From NCBI GenBank assembly GCA_003427395.1, contig BFEA01000671.1:572180-594832 (forward strand): a stretch of DNA of 22,653 bases. Direction: 5' to 3'. The notes under the pieces are model-generated. The model worked only from the letters and a program-made list of their open reading frames with translations. It was not told the origin of the DNA and did no database searches. The position numbers and the translations under genes are program-made. This stretch comes from Chara braunii (taxonomy: Eukaryota; Streptophyta; Charophyceae; Charales; Characeae). Each line of letters opens with the position of its first letter. Within the stretch, counting starts at the first letter, position 1. Below, piece by piece: positions 1-8,783 of this stretch.

Positions 1-1600
1 GGATGACGGGGTTGGGGCAGGGGCAGGGTAATTTGGTGGGGCTGGGTGTCCGGGGGTGAAACCCCTACCCGGGTGACAACATTGAGCAGGACCGACACAT
101 TCGGGCAGTCGCAGCATGCAGCAGCACTGGAGCAGCTCGTGCAGCCAGCAAGCACCCGGGAAAGAAAGGCAGCAGAGCGGTGGCTGCCTGTTTGCACCTG
201 CAACAGTTTGGGCAGTGCAGAGCTGAGCAAGGGTGACAAGTGGAGGTGGTGATCAAGGAGGAAAGAGAGCAACAGTGGGAACTGGCAGCTACCTGGTTTT
301 GGCAGAGGAGCACCTGATGTGATCAGACTCTTCGGGGATATCTGCCAGAGCAGCATGGAGAGAGTGTGTGAGAGGGAGGAAGCTAGTGTATCTATGTTGA
401 GTAGGAGAGCCGTATAGGCGGAGTCTGGCGGAGACATCATAATAGGGCTACTACACTCTTGTTGTATTGATTGTTGGAAGCGCAAGAAGGGCTGTTGTTG
501 TCAGTTCTTAGTCACTTTAGTGTGTCCTCGATTTGGGTTGTGCGTCATTCTGCTTTCGCGTCTTTACATGGCTTAGTCATGATTGGTCTCCAGTGAGCTT
601 TCGCATCTTGACACTGTTGTGTTTGCATTTGCTGGTTGATTGCATGTTCCTTTATTCTTCCCAGCCCATGTTCACATCTTCGGGCGGTATGTTACCTACC
701 ACTGGGCCAGATACTCGGGAAGAACATTATACCTCTAGACCACTTTTGAAAGGCGAAGTCCACTCCAAGCCTATGGCGGGCTATTATCCACCCTTCTTTC
801 CCCAAATTATCTCAGAATTTATTTAAGAGGTAGAGGACAGTACTATCTGGGGACTGTCCAAGCTTAGATTTTCGTGCAGCCCAGACCCGTTTTCCCTGCC
901 CACAGCAAAAGGCTTATTTTCCCAAGCCTGGTTACAGAATGCAGACCGCCCCATTGCTTTGCCGGGAGGGCTCCCAACTTCGGACATTCAGAGCTGCATA
1001 GTAGGCTTCACCTGCTGGGTACTTCTGCGTTTTTTTGGGGAGTCTCCCGGCTCTCGGGCTGAATTCATTATTGCCGGTTCGTTCTATGCAGAGGACTCTT
1101 CGGTTTATGTTTTTGTAGTGATTGCACTTGTTTATTTAAGGATTGCAAGGCCAACCTGGCCCTTGTCTACTATTTGGTAGTTCATAATTTCATTGGGACG
1201 GAACTTTTCTCTAGCTTTTTCAAACCCTGTCTTTCTCATGTTCTGACTCTCCAATCCTTGGTTTAAAACCAAGGGTTTCAACAGCGGATGTCGCTATCAC
1301 TGCCATGACCAGAACAGAATGAACCAGTCTGCGTAATAAATGAACAATCAGAGTCTTGACACCCCCAGTCACAAACTCAAATTCTCCTCCAGAGTAGGCC
1401 TCTTCCTAGCACTCCATCAAAGCCTCTCCTCTTGATTTTAAAGTCTCCTGGCATCCCCACAATTAGGTCTCTGTCCTCTCTCTTTGCCATCCCCAGAGAT
1501 TCCAAGCTAGAAGGTTCTTCAAATACAGCTATGTCCGCCAGCCACCAGGTAAGCTTCCTGCACCCTCAGGCTTCTTCTCCGTATCGTCCCCAAAATTTCA
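1..1600. other. Unassigned region, no recognisable gene
   Basis: I see no conserved protein, RNA gene or clear repeat structure here. The first 60 bases are very G-rich, with several runs of three to five Gs that could form a G-quadruplex. From about 820 to 1600 the DNA is mixed-composition and carries only short open frames. The right border at about 1600 is where integrase-like coding abruptly begins, so this DNA is either flanking sequence or material inserted into the integrase element. Confidence 0.5.
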
Positions 1601-1601
1601 G

Positions 1602-2534
1602 ATGCGATGGGTTACTGAATATGGATTTCCCTTGTCTATTGTGTCTGATCGAGATACGAGATTCACAAGTATGCCATGGCAAAAGCTGATGGAGGCATAC
1701 GGTACTCGTTTGACCATGTCATCAGGGCGACACCCTGAAACCAACGGGCAAAGTGAGCAAATGAACGGCCTGTGCCAACAGCTCTTGCGTATGTATGTAA
1801 GACCCGATCAAGTTGATTGGATGAGAACTTACCTAAATAGCCAATGCATATAACAGCAGTGTTCATTCTGCAACTGGACGTACACCTAATGCATTGCATA
1901 AGGGGTGGAAACCTAGACGTCCCATTGATGTTCTAACACGGGACCAATTTCTCAGGCTACCCCCAGGGACTCGTGAATATGCAGTATTGTTTCAAGAAGA
2001 CATCAAAAAGGTGAAAGAGAACCTAAGGAAAGCTCAAGAACAAATGATAAACCAAGCTAATAAGCATCGCCGACCGTCGACATTTAAGGTGGGTGATTTT
2101 GTTTGGGTCAAGTCTAAAGACTTCTCATTAGAAGAAGATGTGTCTCAGAAACTTTTGCCTGTCTATTTCGGACCCTGGGAAGTTCTCAAAGTCATTGGAG
2201 ATGCCGAGGGACCGTCTTATCGTATTGATATTCCCCCTCATCTCTCAAGACTTATTCTGTCTTTCATGCGTCCAAACTGTTACCTTCTGTAGAAGGGAAC
2301 GACTTTCCTACCAGACCCTCTATGATTCCACCATCAATGGACGAAGGTTATGAAGTCGACAGAATCATAGAACATGGATTCTTTTCTAAAGGAGCTCGCG
2401 GACGTCCTCAGAAGCATTTTAAAGTACGTTTTAAATCTCAACAACCATCAGAAGACCGATGGTTCAGCAAGAAGGTACTTCTTGAGACTGCTCCTGATAT
2501 CATTGCTGCTTATGAACGAGGGTTAAAGTCTTAA
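1602..2534 (+). pseudogene. Ty3/gypsy chromovirus pol remnant: integrase C-terminal half plus chromodomain
   Basis: This is the 3' end of a Ty3/gypsy pol polyprotein. Integrase joins retroelement cDNA to the host chromosome. Frame 3 (1602-1845) carries the second catalytic Asp in VSDRDTRF and the catalytic Glu in HPETNGQSEQMN; the first Asp and the zinc-binding N-terminus are absent. Near 1834-1845 the frame shifts to frame 1, which continues through AYNSSVHSATGRTP and a GPY/F-like module (KVGDFVWVK, then VYFGPWEVL). A second shift near 2250-2262 moves to frame 3, which gives FHASKLLP and a C-terminal chromodomain-like segment from about 2346 (YEVDRIIEH, then SEDRWF, APDIIAAYERG), ending at TAA 2532-2534. 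Two frameshifts and the missing 5' part make it a pseudogene. The chromodomain identifies the chromovirus lineage, whose chromodomains are known to bias insertion into heterochromatin. It is a different copy from the element at 4713-11115, which lacks integrase. Confidence 0.88.
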
Positions 2535-2573
2535 TTAATTCTGTGGTGGAACTCGAAAATGGAACGGCAGGAA

Positions 2574-3600
2574 TGTAGTAACCCTGTTCAGAAGTAGCCC
2601 GGGGCTCAGAACTCAGCCCCAGGCTACGCAGACCAGACTTGGTCTGCGGTGGGCTGTGTGACCAGCACATGCCCAGAATTTAGAATCTGCATGTGGCTGT
2701 GACTAGGAAATTCAAGAGTCAAAGTCAACCGCCAAGTCAAAGGTACCTCGCCAGGCCCTAGGTTGGATACATCCACTTGTTGTGCGCAGGTACCAAGACA
2801 TGCTATGAGGTCAAAGAGAATACAGTTTCAGATCGATCCAGAGCATACTTGACATCCAGATCTGGACGGCGGGAGTCTACAGCAGTCGGGGTCCAGACCC
2901 CGAGTCAACACTACTTAAGCAATGACTCCCTGGCTTTGACATTCGTTCTGGTTGCATTGACGCTGCTCTACGCATTGGCAACGCAACGCTGCGACGCTGG
3001 CATTTTGCTGGTATTGGCGAGATAGCGACATTGCGCTGCTGGCTGGTGCGCTGACTGGCTGGCTACTGTCTTCATGACTTGCTAACGTGGTAGCTGCCAC
3101 GCATTGTTACTGACGTGGCGCTGCCACGTGTGATGTTGCCGGGTCTATATGACCGACATTGCTGTTCTGCTCCATCTTCAATTCAGGAAGCAATCAAGCC
3201 TGTTTCATCGGTACTTCAGGAGGAGATCGGGACTGTGTGGAGGTTCTGAATACGTACCTGAGGTCTTCATATTGACATTGCTCCATCGCTGAGTCAGAAC
3301 TGGTTAGGTGCCACATGGCACTCTTGGAGAGGACTTCGACTTGGTGTTCAGATTGCTGGTTGTGTGAGGTGAAGGAGTGGGCATAATTATCCTCTCCTTT
3401 ATCTTATCTCCCTCCTCCCTCTTCGTCTGTGTATGTTATCTCACATTTCTTCTTCTGGATACTATTGATTATTGGAGACTATGATCAGCGACTCGACATT
3501 TTGGACTTGCAGTGTTGATATCTGTATTCATAATCTGGGTTCATTGCATACAGGCCGGAAATTGAGATCTGGCCTTTCGAACGTGGGCCTCACCACAACA
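2574..3600 (+). repeat. Probable 3' LTR of the chromovirus remnant
   Basis: The sequence starts TGTAGTAACCC 40 bp after the pol stop codon, which is where the 3' LTR of a Ty3/gypsy element is expected and begins with the usual TG. It contains a TATA-like TATAT at 3146-3150 downstream of a CACGTG core and ends, in my best guess, near CACCACAACA at 3600. No 5' LTR of this copy is in the window, so neither the right boundary nor a target-site duplication can be confirmed. The right end could be several hundred bases shorter. Confidence 0.42.
3079..3150 (+). promoter_or_regulatory. Possible LTR promoter: paired hairpins, CACGTG core, TATA-like box
   Basis: Two adjacent inverted repeats (around 3085-3100 and 3112-3129, the latter a perfect ACGTGGC/GCCACGT stem) sit just upstream of TATAT at 3146-3150. 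The second stem overlaps CACGTG (3125-3130), the plant G-box core. The arrangement fits a U3 promoter, but this is motif reading only. Confidence 0.3.
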
Positions 3601-3671
3601 CTGTCAAAATGGCCTTTGGACAAAAAGTGTGGCGGGTGCATCTGGCAATGTTTGGAGGGTAAGTTGGCGCA

Positions 3672-3870
3672 TCATTTTGCGCATCTGGAGAGTGGTGTGG
3701 CGACGCCCAACGTTCATAGGGTGTATCTCGCCATGTTCATGCAGGAGGTTCATTCTCATTATGCACATGTTGATAGTTGTGCGGCGATGGGCAGTGGGCA
3801 TAACCACACCACTCTCGACACGTGGAAAATGAGAATGAACTTCCAGCAAGAACATGGGCCGATGCACCCT
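3672..3870. repeat. Foldback element: imperfect 153-bp palindrome with an extra tandem half-copy
   Basis: From 3718 to 3870 the sequence reads nearly the same on both strands, with its centre near 3794. The outer 43-nt arms (3718-3760 and 3828-3870) differ at about 7 positions and the inner 33-nt arms at about 11, and several of these can be G:U pairs in RNA. The outer arms share GTTCATTCTCATT perfectly. A further copy of the half-unit (from about 3673, CATTTTGCGCATCTGGAGAG) lies in direct orientation about 84 bp before the matching stretch at 3757. Open frames on both strands here are mirror images caused by the palindrome, not genes. It could be a MITE-like foldback transposon or a satellite fragment; an (AG)n tract follows directly. 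Confidence 0.72.
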
Positions 3871-3884
3871 TGGCAGCGCTGAGA

Positions 3885-3886
<2 letters not shown>

Positions 3887-3941
<55 letters not shown>
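3887..3941. repeat. (AG)n microsatellite
   Basis: About 27 uninterrupted AG dinucleotides directly follow the foldback element. Similar GA tracts occur in the retrotransposon leader at 5735-5762 and 5806-5874. Confidence 0.98.
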
Positions 3942-3944
<3 letters not shown>

Positions 3945-4712
3945 GGCAGCCATCACATGACCACGACATGGCGCTGTCGGCTCCCGGCGGAACACCCCCT
4001 CGATGTTTCCCTTCGCCACCCTACCCAGCCAAAATAGCGGCCAGACACATGTGCACCACGTAGGGGAAAACATCCGCGACGTGACATAATTTTTCTTTTT
4101 TCTTTTTTTATTCACATCTGTTTTTTTTTTGTTTTTTTTTTTCCCATTCTCTCATTGGAGCGCTTTCCTGCTCGTGGACTGCCATCTCATTTCAAAGTTT
4201 CCCTCTTTGCCTGTCGTCGCAAGAGCGTGGTGCATTGGCGGCCGGCCGTGCTTGTTTTCATATCGACGAAACCCCGCGCGTGTCATTTTACCCCTGCCCC
4301 TCCCTGCCCAATGACAAACCAACTGCAGGCATCTCAACTCGCACAATAGGCCAATGCCCCAGGGACCCATACTGTTGACTTTCTCAAGCCTGGATATGTG
4401 GATCCAGGCAGCCTGGTCGGACCACCTAACCCCAGTCCTATCAGTTTGATTACTTTGTCCATGTCTACCAAGACCGCTAGTGACCTTGACCAATACTTGA
4501 CACAAGACAGATTATGCAGGCTTGTCCAATGCCGGTGTGTGAGCCTGCTTCTCCTCGTTAGGAAGGAACCTCATTTTCCCTTTGGGGGGCGTCGAAGTTT
4601 GGCGCTTGCAGCCAAGCAGATTTTAATGATTACTCGGGCACTGAAACGGTATTCACCTGTTAGCAGTAGCTAGTGCAGATCCCAGGGCTCGATCCCTAGT
4701 CCTTACCCTACC
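3942..4712. other. Unassigned region with a long T-rich tract
   Basis: No gene is recognisable. The T-rich tract at 4089-4142 (two runs of about ten to twelve Ts separated by G, preceded by T-rich DNA) could be the reverse complement of a poly(A) tail left by a minus-strand retroposon, but I see no retroposon body to its right. The remainder up to the LTR has only short unrelated open frames. Confidence 0.5.
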
Positions 4713-4878
4713 TGTGTACACTACCTGTGTCGACCCCGAGAGTTGAACACGTGACCTGTGTATTCGTAAGAGTTGGCAGACTGACGTCGGGTCCGTAGGT
4801 TGTAGGGGTTCGATTTGTAGACCTGTCGAATAGAGGTCTTAGTAAGTTCTAGAAGTCGTAGCTGTAGGATTTCGGAAA

Positions 4879-4940
4879 GGTCAAGGTCATAGTTGCTACA
4901 GTCTTGAAGGGTCAAGGTCGTAGCTGCTACAGTGACGAAG
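4879..4940 (+). repeat. 31-bp direct repeats in LTR U3
   Basis: Two tandem copies of a unit containing GGTCAAGGTC and GCTACAGT lie 31 bp apart (starts 4879 and 4910). The same pair is present in the 3' LTR at about 10420-10480. Short repeats in U3 upstream of the TATA box commonly act as enhancers in LTR elements; that role here is inferred from position. Confidence 0.6.
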
Positions 4941-5149
4941 GGCCAAGACTACAAACTTCCGAAAACTTCGAAAGTGGCCCTTCACACGTTGCTCACAGTA
5001 GTCCAAAGGCAAGTGGGCAAGTGGTGGAGTCTACCCGTGCTGAGTCAGCGGTCCCAGTCCCAGTCAGTCCTAGTCCAGTCAAGCGAGTACCGCATGGGAC
5101 TCTATGCACCACGGGCATGGGAGAGGGCCAGACCAACGAACTACAGAAG

Positions 5150-5156
5150 TATAAAT
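5150..5156 (+). promoter_or_regulatory. TATA box of the 5' LTR
   Basis: TATAAAT lies about 420 bp before the LTR end and is conserved in the 3' LTR at 10693-10699. Transcription would be expected to start about 25-30 bp downstream, in the CATTCATTCATTCC stretch, which would mark the U3/R border. Confidence 0.6.
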
Positions 5157-5570
5157 CAAAGGGCAGCGTCCAGCCATTCATTCATTCCTGCATGAGCCAT
5201 GCGGAAGCGTTGCCATAACGACTTGTGCGAGGTGGTCTGCAGTGAGCCCGAAGATGAAGTGGGCGAGAGAAGCTTAGCCATAGCGATAGGTTAGCAGCGG
5301 CCATAGCCGCCATAGCTATAGGTAGAGTGTAGCGTGTTTGTGTGTGTATGCATGTACAAAGTATTGCGCGTGGGATATCCAGGGTGATCCTATGTGTGCG
5401 AACAGGGAGTTGTGTGGGCGTTGTGTTGCCATAGCCATTGAAGTGAACTTGTACTTGAATTGCGTTCTTGGCTACCATATCTCTGAGTTTCGAGTGGGTG
5501 CTTGTCGCTAGTTTGCTGCGCACCTGTTTGCATGCATGCGAAGTGTGAATGAGAGCGAGTCTGATTGCAT

Positions 5571-5582
5571 TGGTATCAGAGC
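5571..5582 (+). other. Primer-binding site for initiator tRNA-Met
   Basis: TGGTATCAGAGC starts two bases after the LTR's terminal CA. It is the standard plant LTR-retrotransposon primer-binding site, complementary to the 3' end of initiator tRNA-Met, where minus-strand cDNA synthesis begins. It fixes both the orientation (+) and the 5' LTR's right end. Confidence 0.93.
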
Positions 5583-5734
5583 TGGTACCCGCTATTCCAG
5601 GCGCGCCCGTCGTGTGCCGCAGGGAGAGTTATGCGCCACAGCCAAAGTCGCCATCGGAGAAGATGGCCGCCATAGCGGACCCGAAGGTGGAAGAAGCCGC
5701 CGCGTGCACCTGCAAAGAAGACCACGATGATGAA

Positions 5735-5802
5735 GAGAGAGAGAGAAAGAGAGAGAGAGAGACAAGATTGGTTCACCACGTACCTGCGTTGAAGACGCTA
5801 CG

Positions 5803-5877
<75 letters not shown>

Positions 5878-5905
5878 GCGATACAGGATCGGTTGTTACG
5901 TACCT
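5735..5905. repeat. Two GA microsatellites, each followed by a related spacer
   Basis: GA tracts at 5735-5762 and 5806-5874 are each followed by a similar spacer: ACAAGATTGGTT then ACGTACCTG, and ACAGGATCGGTTG then ACGTACCTG. This suggests a tandem duplication of a GA-plus-spacer unit rather than two independent microsatellites. Confidence 0.7.
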
Positions 5906-6170
5906 GTGAAGTGCAGTCCCACGAAGTGAAGAGGCGGCCATAGCCGCGGAGCTCGACCACAGAGTACGAAGGGGGTGAAAGAGGGGACGGAGGGAGAGAC
6001 AAAGAAGGGTGAAGGAAGTCATAGCCGAGGAGGTGAAGGGAGAGACGAACAAAAAAAAAAAAAAAAAAAGAGAAGACAGACGGGTTGAGGAAGAAAGAGG
6101 CGAGGAAGGAGAAAGGAAGGAGAAGGGTGGTGAGGAAGGAGAAGACGACAGCCATAGTTCACAGGAAGGG

Positions 6171-6250
6171 TTGATCAAGGGCGTTGACCGGAGTTTACCA
6201 GAGTTGACCGGGCGTTGACCGGAGTTGATCGGAGTTGATCGGGAGTTGAC
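6171..6250. repeat. Minisatellite of degenerate GTTGACCGGA units
   Basis: About eight imperfect 9-12 bp units lie head to tail. TTGAC occurs at 6184, 6204, 6215 and 6246, and TTGATC at 6171, 6225 and 6235. The TTGAC core matches the plant WRKY-factor W-box, though as a leader repeat this may be chance. Confidence 0.75.
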
Positions 6251-6339
6251 CTATGGATGTGCATACACCTTGTGGTACTTGCTGAGTCTCTTTTGTTCAA
6301 GTGATAGGAACTCTGTGGATGAAGGATAGGGCCTTGTTA

Positions 6340-6718
6340 CACTCGCTAATCTTTTTCTCCATCCATCTATCCTCCTCCTGCGTGCCACTGCTTTCCGCTC
6401 GTTCTCCCTACGTCTCGTTAAGAGGGGTTCTTCTTCGACTTCCTCCTCCTCTGCTGTCGCTTCTTCCTCGACAGCCTTCCTCTTCTCTTCCTCCTCCTGC
6501 TGTAACTTTAACATCTCCTCCTTCTGTAATCTCACCATCTCCTCTTCCAACTTTTTCTTCTTCGACGCCTGCCCCTCCGCTATCGCCTTCAATTTTGCTT
6601 GCTTGAGGAACTTCTCCTTCTCCTTCATCTCTTTCCTCTCTTTCAGAATGGCAACGGTACGCTCCTCTTGGGCCGGGCTGTAAGGGGTAGTGCTCTTCCC
6701 ACTACGGGTGTCAACCAT
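6340..6718 (-). pseudogene. Inverted N-terminal part of the retrotransposon Gag
   Basis: Read on the minus strand from ATG at 6716-6718, this gives a protein starting MVDTRSGKSTTPYSPAQEE, followed by a highly charged Lys/Glu/Gln segment (about residues 20-95) predicted to be coiled coil. An earlier in-frame ATG at 6749-6751 exists; I prefer 6718 because DTRSGK close to the N-terminus is how I remember this Gag family. The frame stays open to 6251, but near 6398 the likely original frame shifts and continues as ESSGTQEEDRWMEKKISE, ending at 6340. On the + strand at 7149 the coding resumes as VANLSLGEDEEALLYV, which would be the natural continuation. I infer that about 810 bp (6340-7148) carrying the Gag start was flipped inside the element. 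The alternative is insertion of a second, oppositely oriented copy. Confidence 0.6.
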
Positions 6719-7148
6719 GGTGCTAGGTGTACAACCAGACAACGGTTCCACTCCTCACCACTTAGACTCTACCCCCCTGATTGACAAACCTACTGACTTA
6801 ATCTAAGGACTTATAGAATCCGGACAGGATCCTGTTAACTAGGGTCACTGACCTGGACCTACTCTAAGGCTGTCACTACAAAGACTTGTTGCTGATCAGG
6901 AGGCATTTAAGGAGATCCCCTGTAACTCCTCAGGAATTCTTTAACGTCGTAGACAGGACGACGCGATCAGCAGGTCTTCTCAAGACTTAGACGGCCTGTT
7001 GTGTAGCCCACAACTCGGATTTTGGGCCTACCGTGCCACACCGAGCAGCCCCCCGATCAGTACCGGTCCTTGGGAGGGTTCGTGTCCTCCGGGACAGTCG
7101 AGTCATCAGACACAGTCTTTAGCCCTACTCAGCCCGTGTGGGTTTGGT
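6719..7148 (-). other. Probable inverted leader upstream of the gag start
   Basis: This stretch contains no recognisable coding. If the inversion interpretation is right, read on the minus strand it is the untranslated leader immediately before the gag ATG at 6718. No second primer-binding site or LTR end is visible here, which argues against a separate full element having landed in the opposite orientation. Confidence 0.4.
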
Positions 7149-8783
7149 GTGGCTAACTTATCGTTGGGAGAGGATGAGGAAGCACTGTTGTACGTGCCGC
7201 AGGAGGAGATAAGTGTTTGCCAGGGAAATGGACGCAATGGAGGACCCCCTGGAACGTCAAACAACAGAGGATGAAAAGAAGTTGGAGTGGAAGTTGCGCT
7301 ATGATGAGGGAGAAGAAGAGAAGAAGGGAGGAAGCCAACCGGATGGCTAGAGAGGTGGAGAGAGTCCGGGCATGTAGACAGGAGGTTTAGGCACAGGCAG
7401 AAACCCCCGCAAAGTTAGATAAGATTTTGGGGTACCTGGAGGTTCTAAGCGAGGCCCGGCTTGAAGAGCATCGGGCCAATAAAGGTCAAGATGTGACCCT
7501 TCATGCCATCCGGTCCGGTTTCAGAGAGTTTGCGCGCGACGTGGTAATCCACGTCGGGACAAAAGTAAAAAGATTAAAGGAGAGCGCAAAGAAGTTTTGC
7601 GGCGCCATTGAAGGCGCCAAAGTGGTGGCCACAGCAGAGGCCGCGTCGCGGCCCTACAAAGAGCCTGTAAAGCTCAAATTCCCCGACGCTTACAGCGGAA
7701 AGAAGGACGGTAGCTTTGATAACTGGGAGGCCAGTATCAATACATACGTGTATTTGCAGCATATCGCCCGAGGAGCAAGTCCTCGTGGCCTTCCATGCAT
7801 TGAAAGACGAAGCAGCCAGCTTCGCCAGGTCCCTTGCGCGCGCCGCTGATTGCGAGTATAACATGATCGCGTATTCTAGGCTTACCCCTCTCTCCACTTT
7901 CCTCAAACTCCTGCGTGAGAGGTTCGTTGACGTCACGAGGGGCGTCAGGGCCTCTGACAAGCTCCAAACTATCCACTCACGATAGTGGAGGAGTGTGCGA
8001 GCACTTTTAGCTGTCATGGACGACTTGGTAGCCGTCCCAGACCACAGGGTCACTAAGACTCAGTTGGTCCAATTGTTTTATCGTGCCATGCCAGAACCCT
8101 TGCGAGGGCATTTCTTTGACAAGACCCAAAAGGCTAACATAACGTAGGATGCGTTGAGTAGAGAAGTGGTCCTGTTCGAGGCCAAGTCTATGCCAGTTTC
8201 CACTTTCTAGCATAAAGACTTAGATAAGGGTAAAAACTGGAAAGGTCGTACCATCTTTGGCCAAGTTAGGGCCAAGGCTCATTTGATCCTTACTTTAGAT
8301 GAAGGTGGTACCGATGAGGTCCCCTACAGTCAGATTGAGTGGGGACTCGAGGAGGAAGATAGTAGTGTAGGCCAAGGGAGGACCTATGTTGTTGTCACGG
8401 CTGGAGGAAGGCCGCCAAGTAGAGGAGGCGAGGACCAAAGGGGCCAGGCCACGGAAGGTCGAGGACCGGGCGCACAGGGGGTTGGCAGTCAAAGGAGCCG
8501 CCAAGAGGGAGGTAGGGGTCAAGGTCCCCAGCCAAATCGTCAAGGTCCCAGTCGGTCCCAGCAGCGACGAGGTGGAGGGTCACCTCAAAGGAGAGGAGGT
8601 TAGCACCTAGGTTGGCCACAAGGCCGGCCTTGGGAAGATCTGGGCCTGGACCAGAGAGTATGGCAACAGCGTATGGACCGACAGTGCATATATTGTGGTG
8701 ACCCGGTCCATATTATTAAATATTGCCCTAAGTATAGACAGGCCCGATGGGCTGCCCAGGAGTCAAAATACAACCGCCGGTAG
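7149..8783 (+). pseudogene. Gag (main part), broken by frameshifts and TAG codons
   Basis: Gag builds the retrotransposon's virus-like particle and packages its RNA. The path is frame 3 from 7149 (VANLSLGEDEE), frame 1 around 7213-7295 (MEDPLERQTTEDEKKLEWK), frame 2 at 7301-7765 (charged coiled-coil segment, then FPDAYSGKKDGSFDNWEASI, the start of the capsid-like region) and frame 3 from 7765 to the end. The capsid-like part includes PEEQVLVAFHALKDEA and, later, QLVQLFYRAMPEPLRGHF. An Arg/Gly-rich nucleic-acid-binding stretch covers 8398-8600. A CX2CX4HX4C zinc knuckle (CIYCGDPVHIIKYC) lies at 8685-8726. In-frame stops are at 7388, 7983, 8145, 8208, 8601 and 8781, all TAG; the last may be the true Gag end, since pol overlaps it in another frame. 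Confidence 0.85.

Larger units (their letters stand above)
4713..5569 (+). repeat. 5' LTR of the Ty3/gypsy element
   Basis: The segment from 4742 to 5569 is repeated in direct orientation at 10282-11115. Over about 155 bp around the TATA box I count about 15 differences by hand, nearly all transitions. The right end is secure: both copies end GATTGCA, and TGGTATCAGAGC follows one base later in this copy. The left end is less clear; TGTGTACAC at 4713 or TGTGTCGAC at 4726 are candidate TG starts. U3 contains direct repeats (4879-4940) and a TATA box (5150-5156). Confidence 0.83.
5583..6339 (+). other. GA-rich untranslated leader of the retrotransposon
   Basis: No conserved coding is visible between the primer-binding site and the inverted gag segment. 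It holds GA tracts at 5735-5762 and 5806-5874, an A19 run at 6051-6069, strongly purine-biased DNA throughout and a TTGACC minisatellite at 6171-6250. The long Ser/Leu-rich or Glu/Arg-rich open frames here are products of the GA repeats. Confidence 0.6.

Noticed and set aside
533-826. Open frame reading as MGCAS..., which resembles the acylated N-terminus of ARA6
   Set aside because: The first codon is TTG, not ATG, and nothing after the first few residues resembles a Rab protein. The match to the ARA6 exon 17 kb away is coincidence.
3472-4115. Overlapping 60-136 codon frames on both strands
   Set aside because: They mirror each other because of the 153-bp palindrome and run into the (AG)n tract; not genes.
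4780-4840. T-loop-like GGTTCGATT in the LTR (also near 10350), suggesting a tRNA
   Set aside because: No matching acceptor, D or anticodon stems can be drawn around it, and it is simply part of both LTR copies.
5592-6155. Long minus-strand Ser/Leu- and Phe-rich frame
   Set aside because: It is produced by the GA/CT microsatellites and purine bias of the leader, with no conserved sequence.
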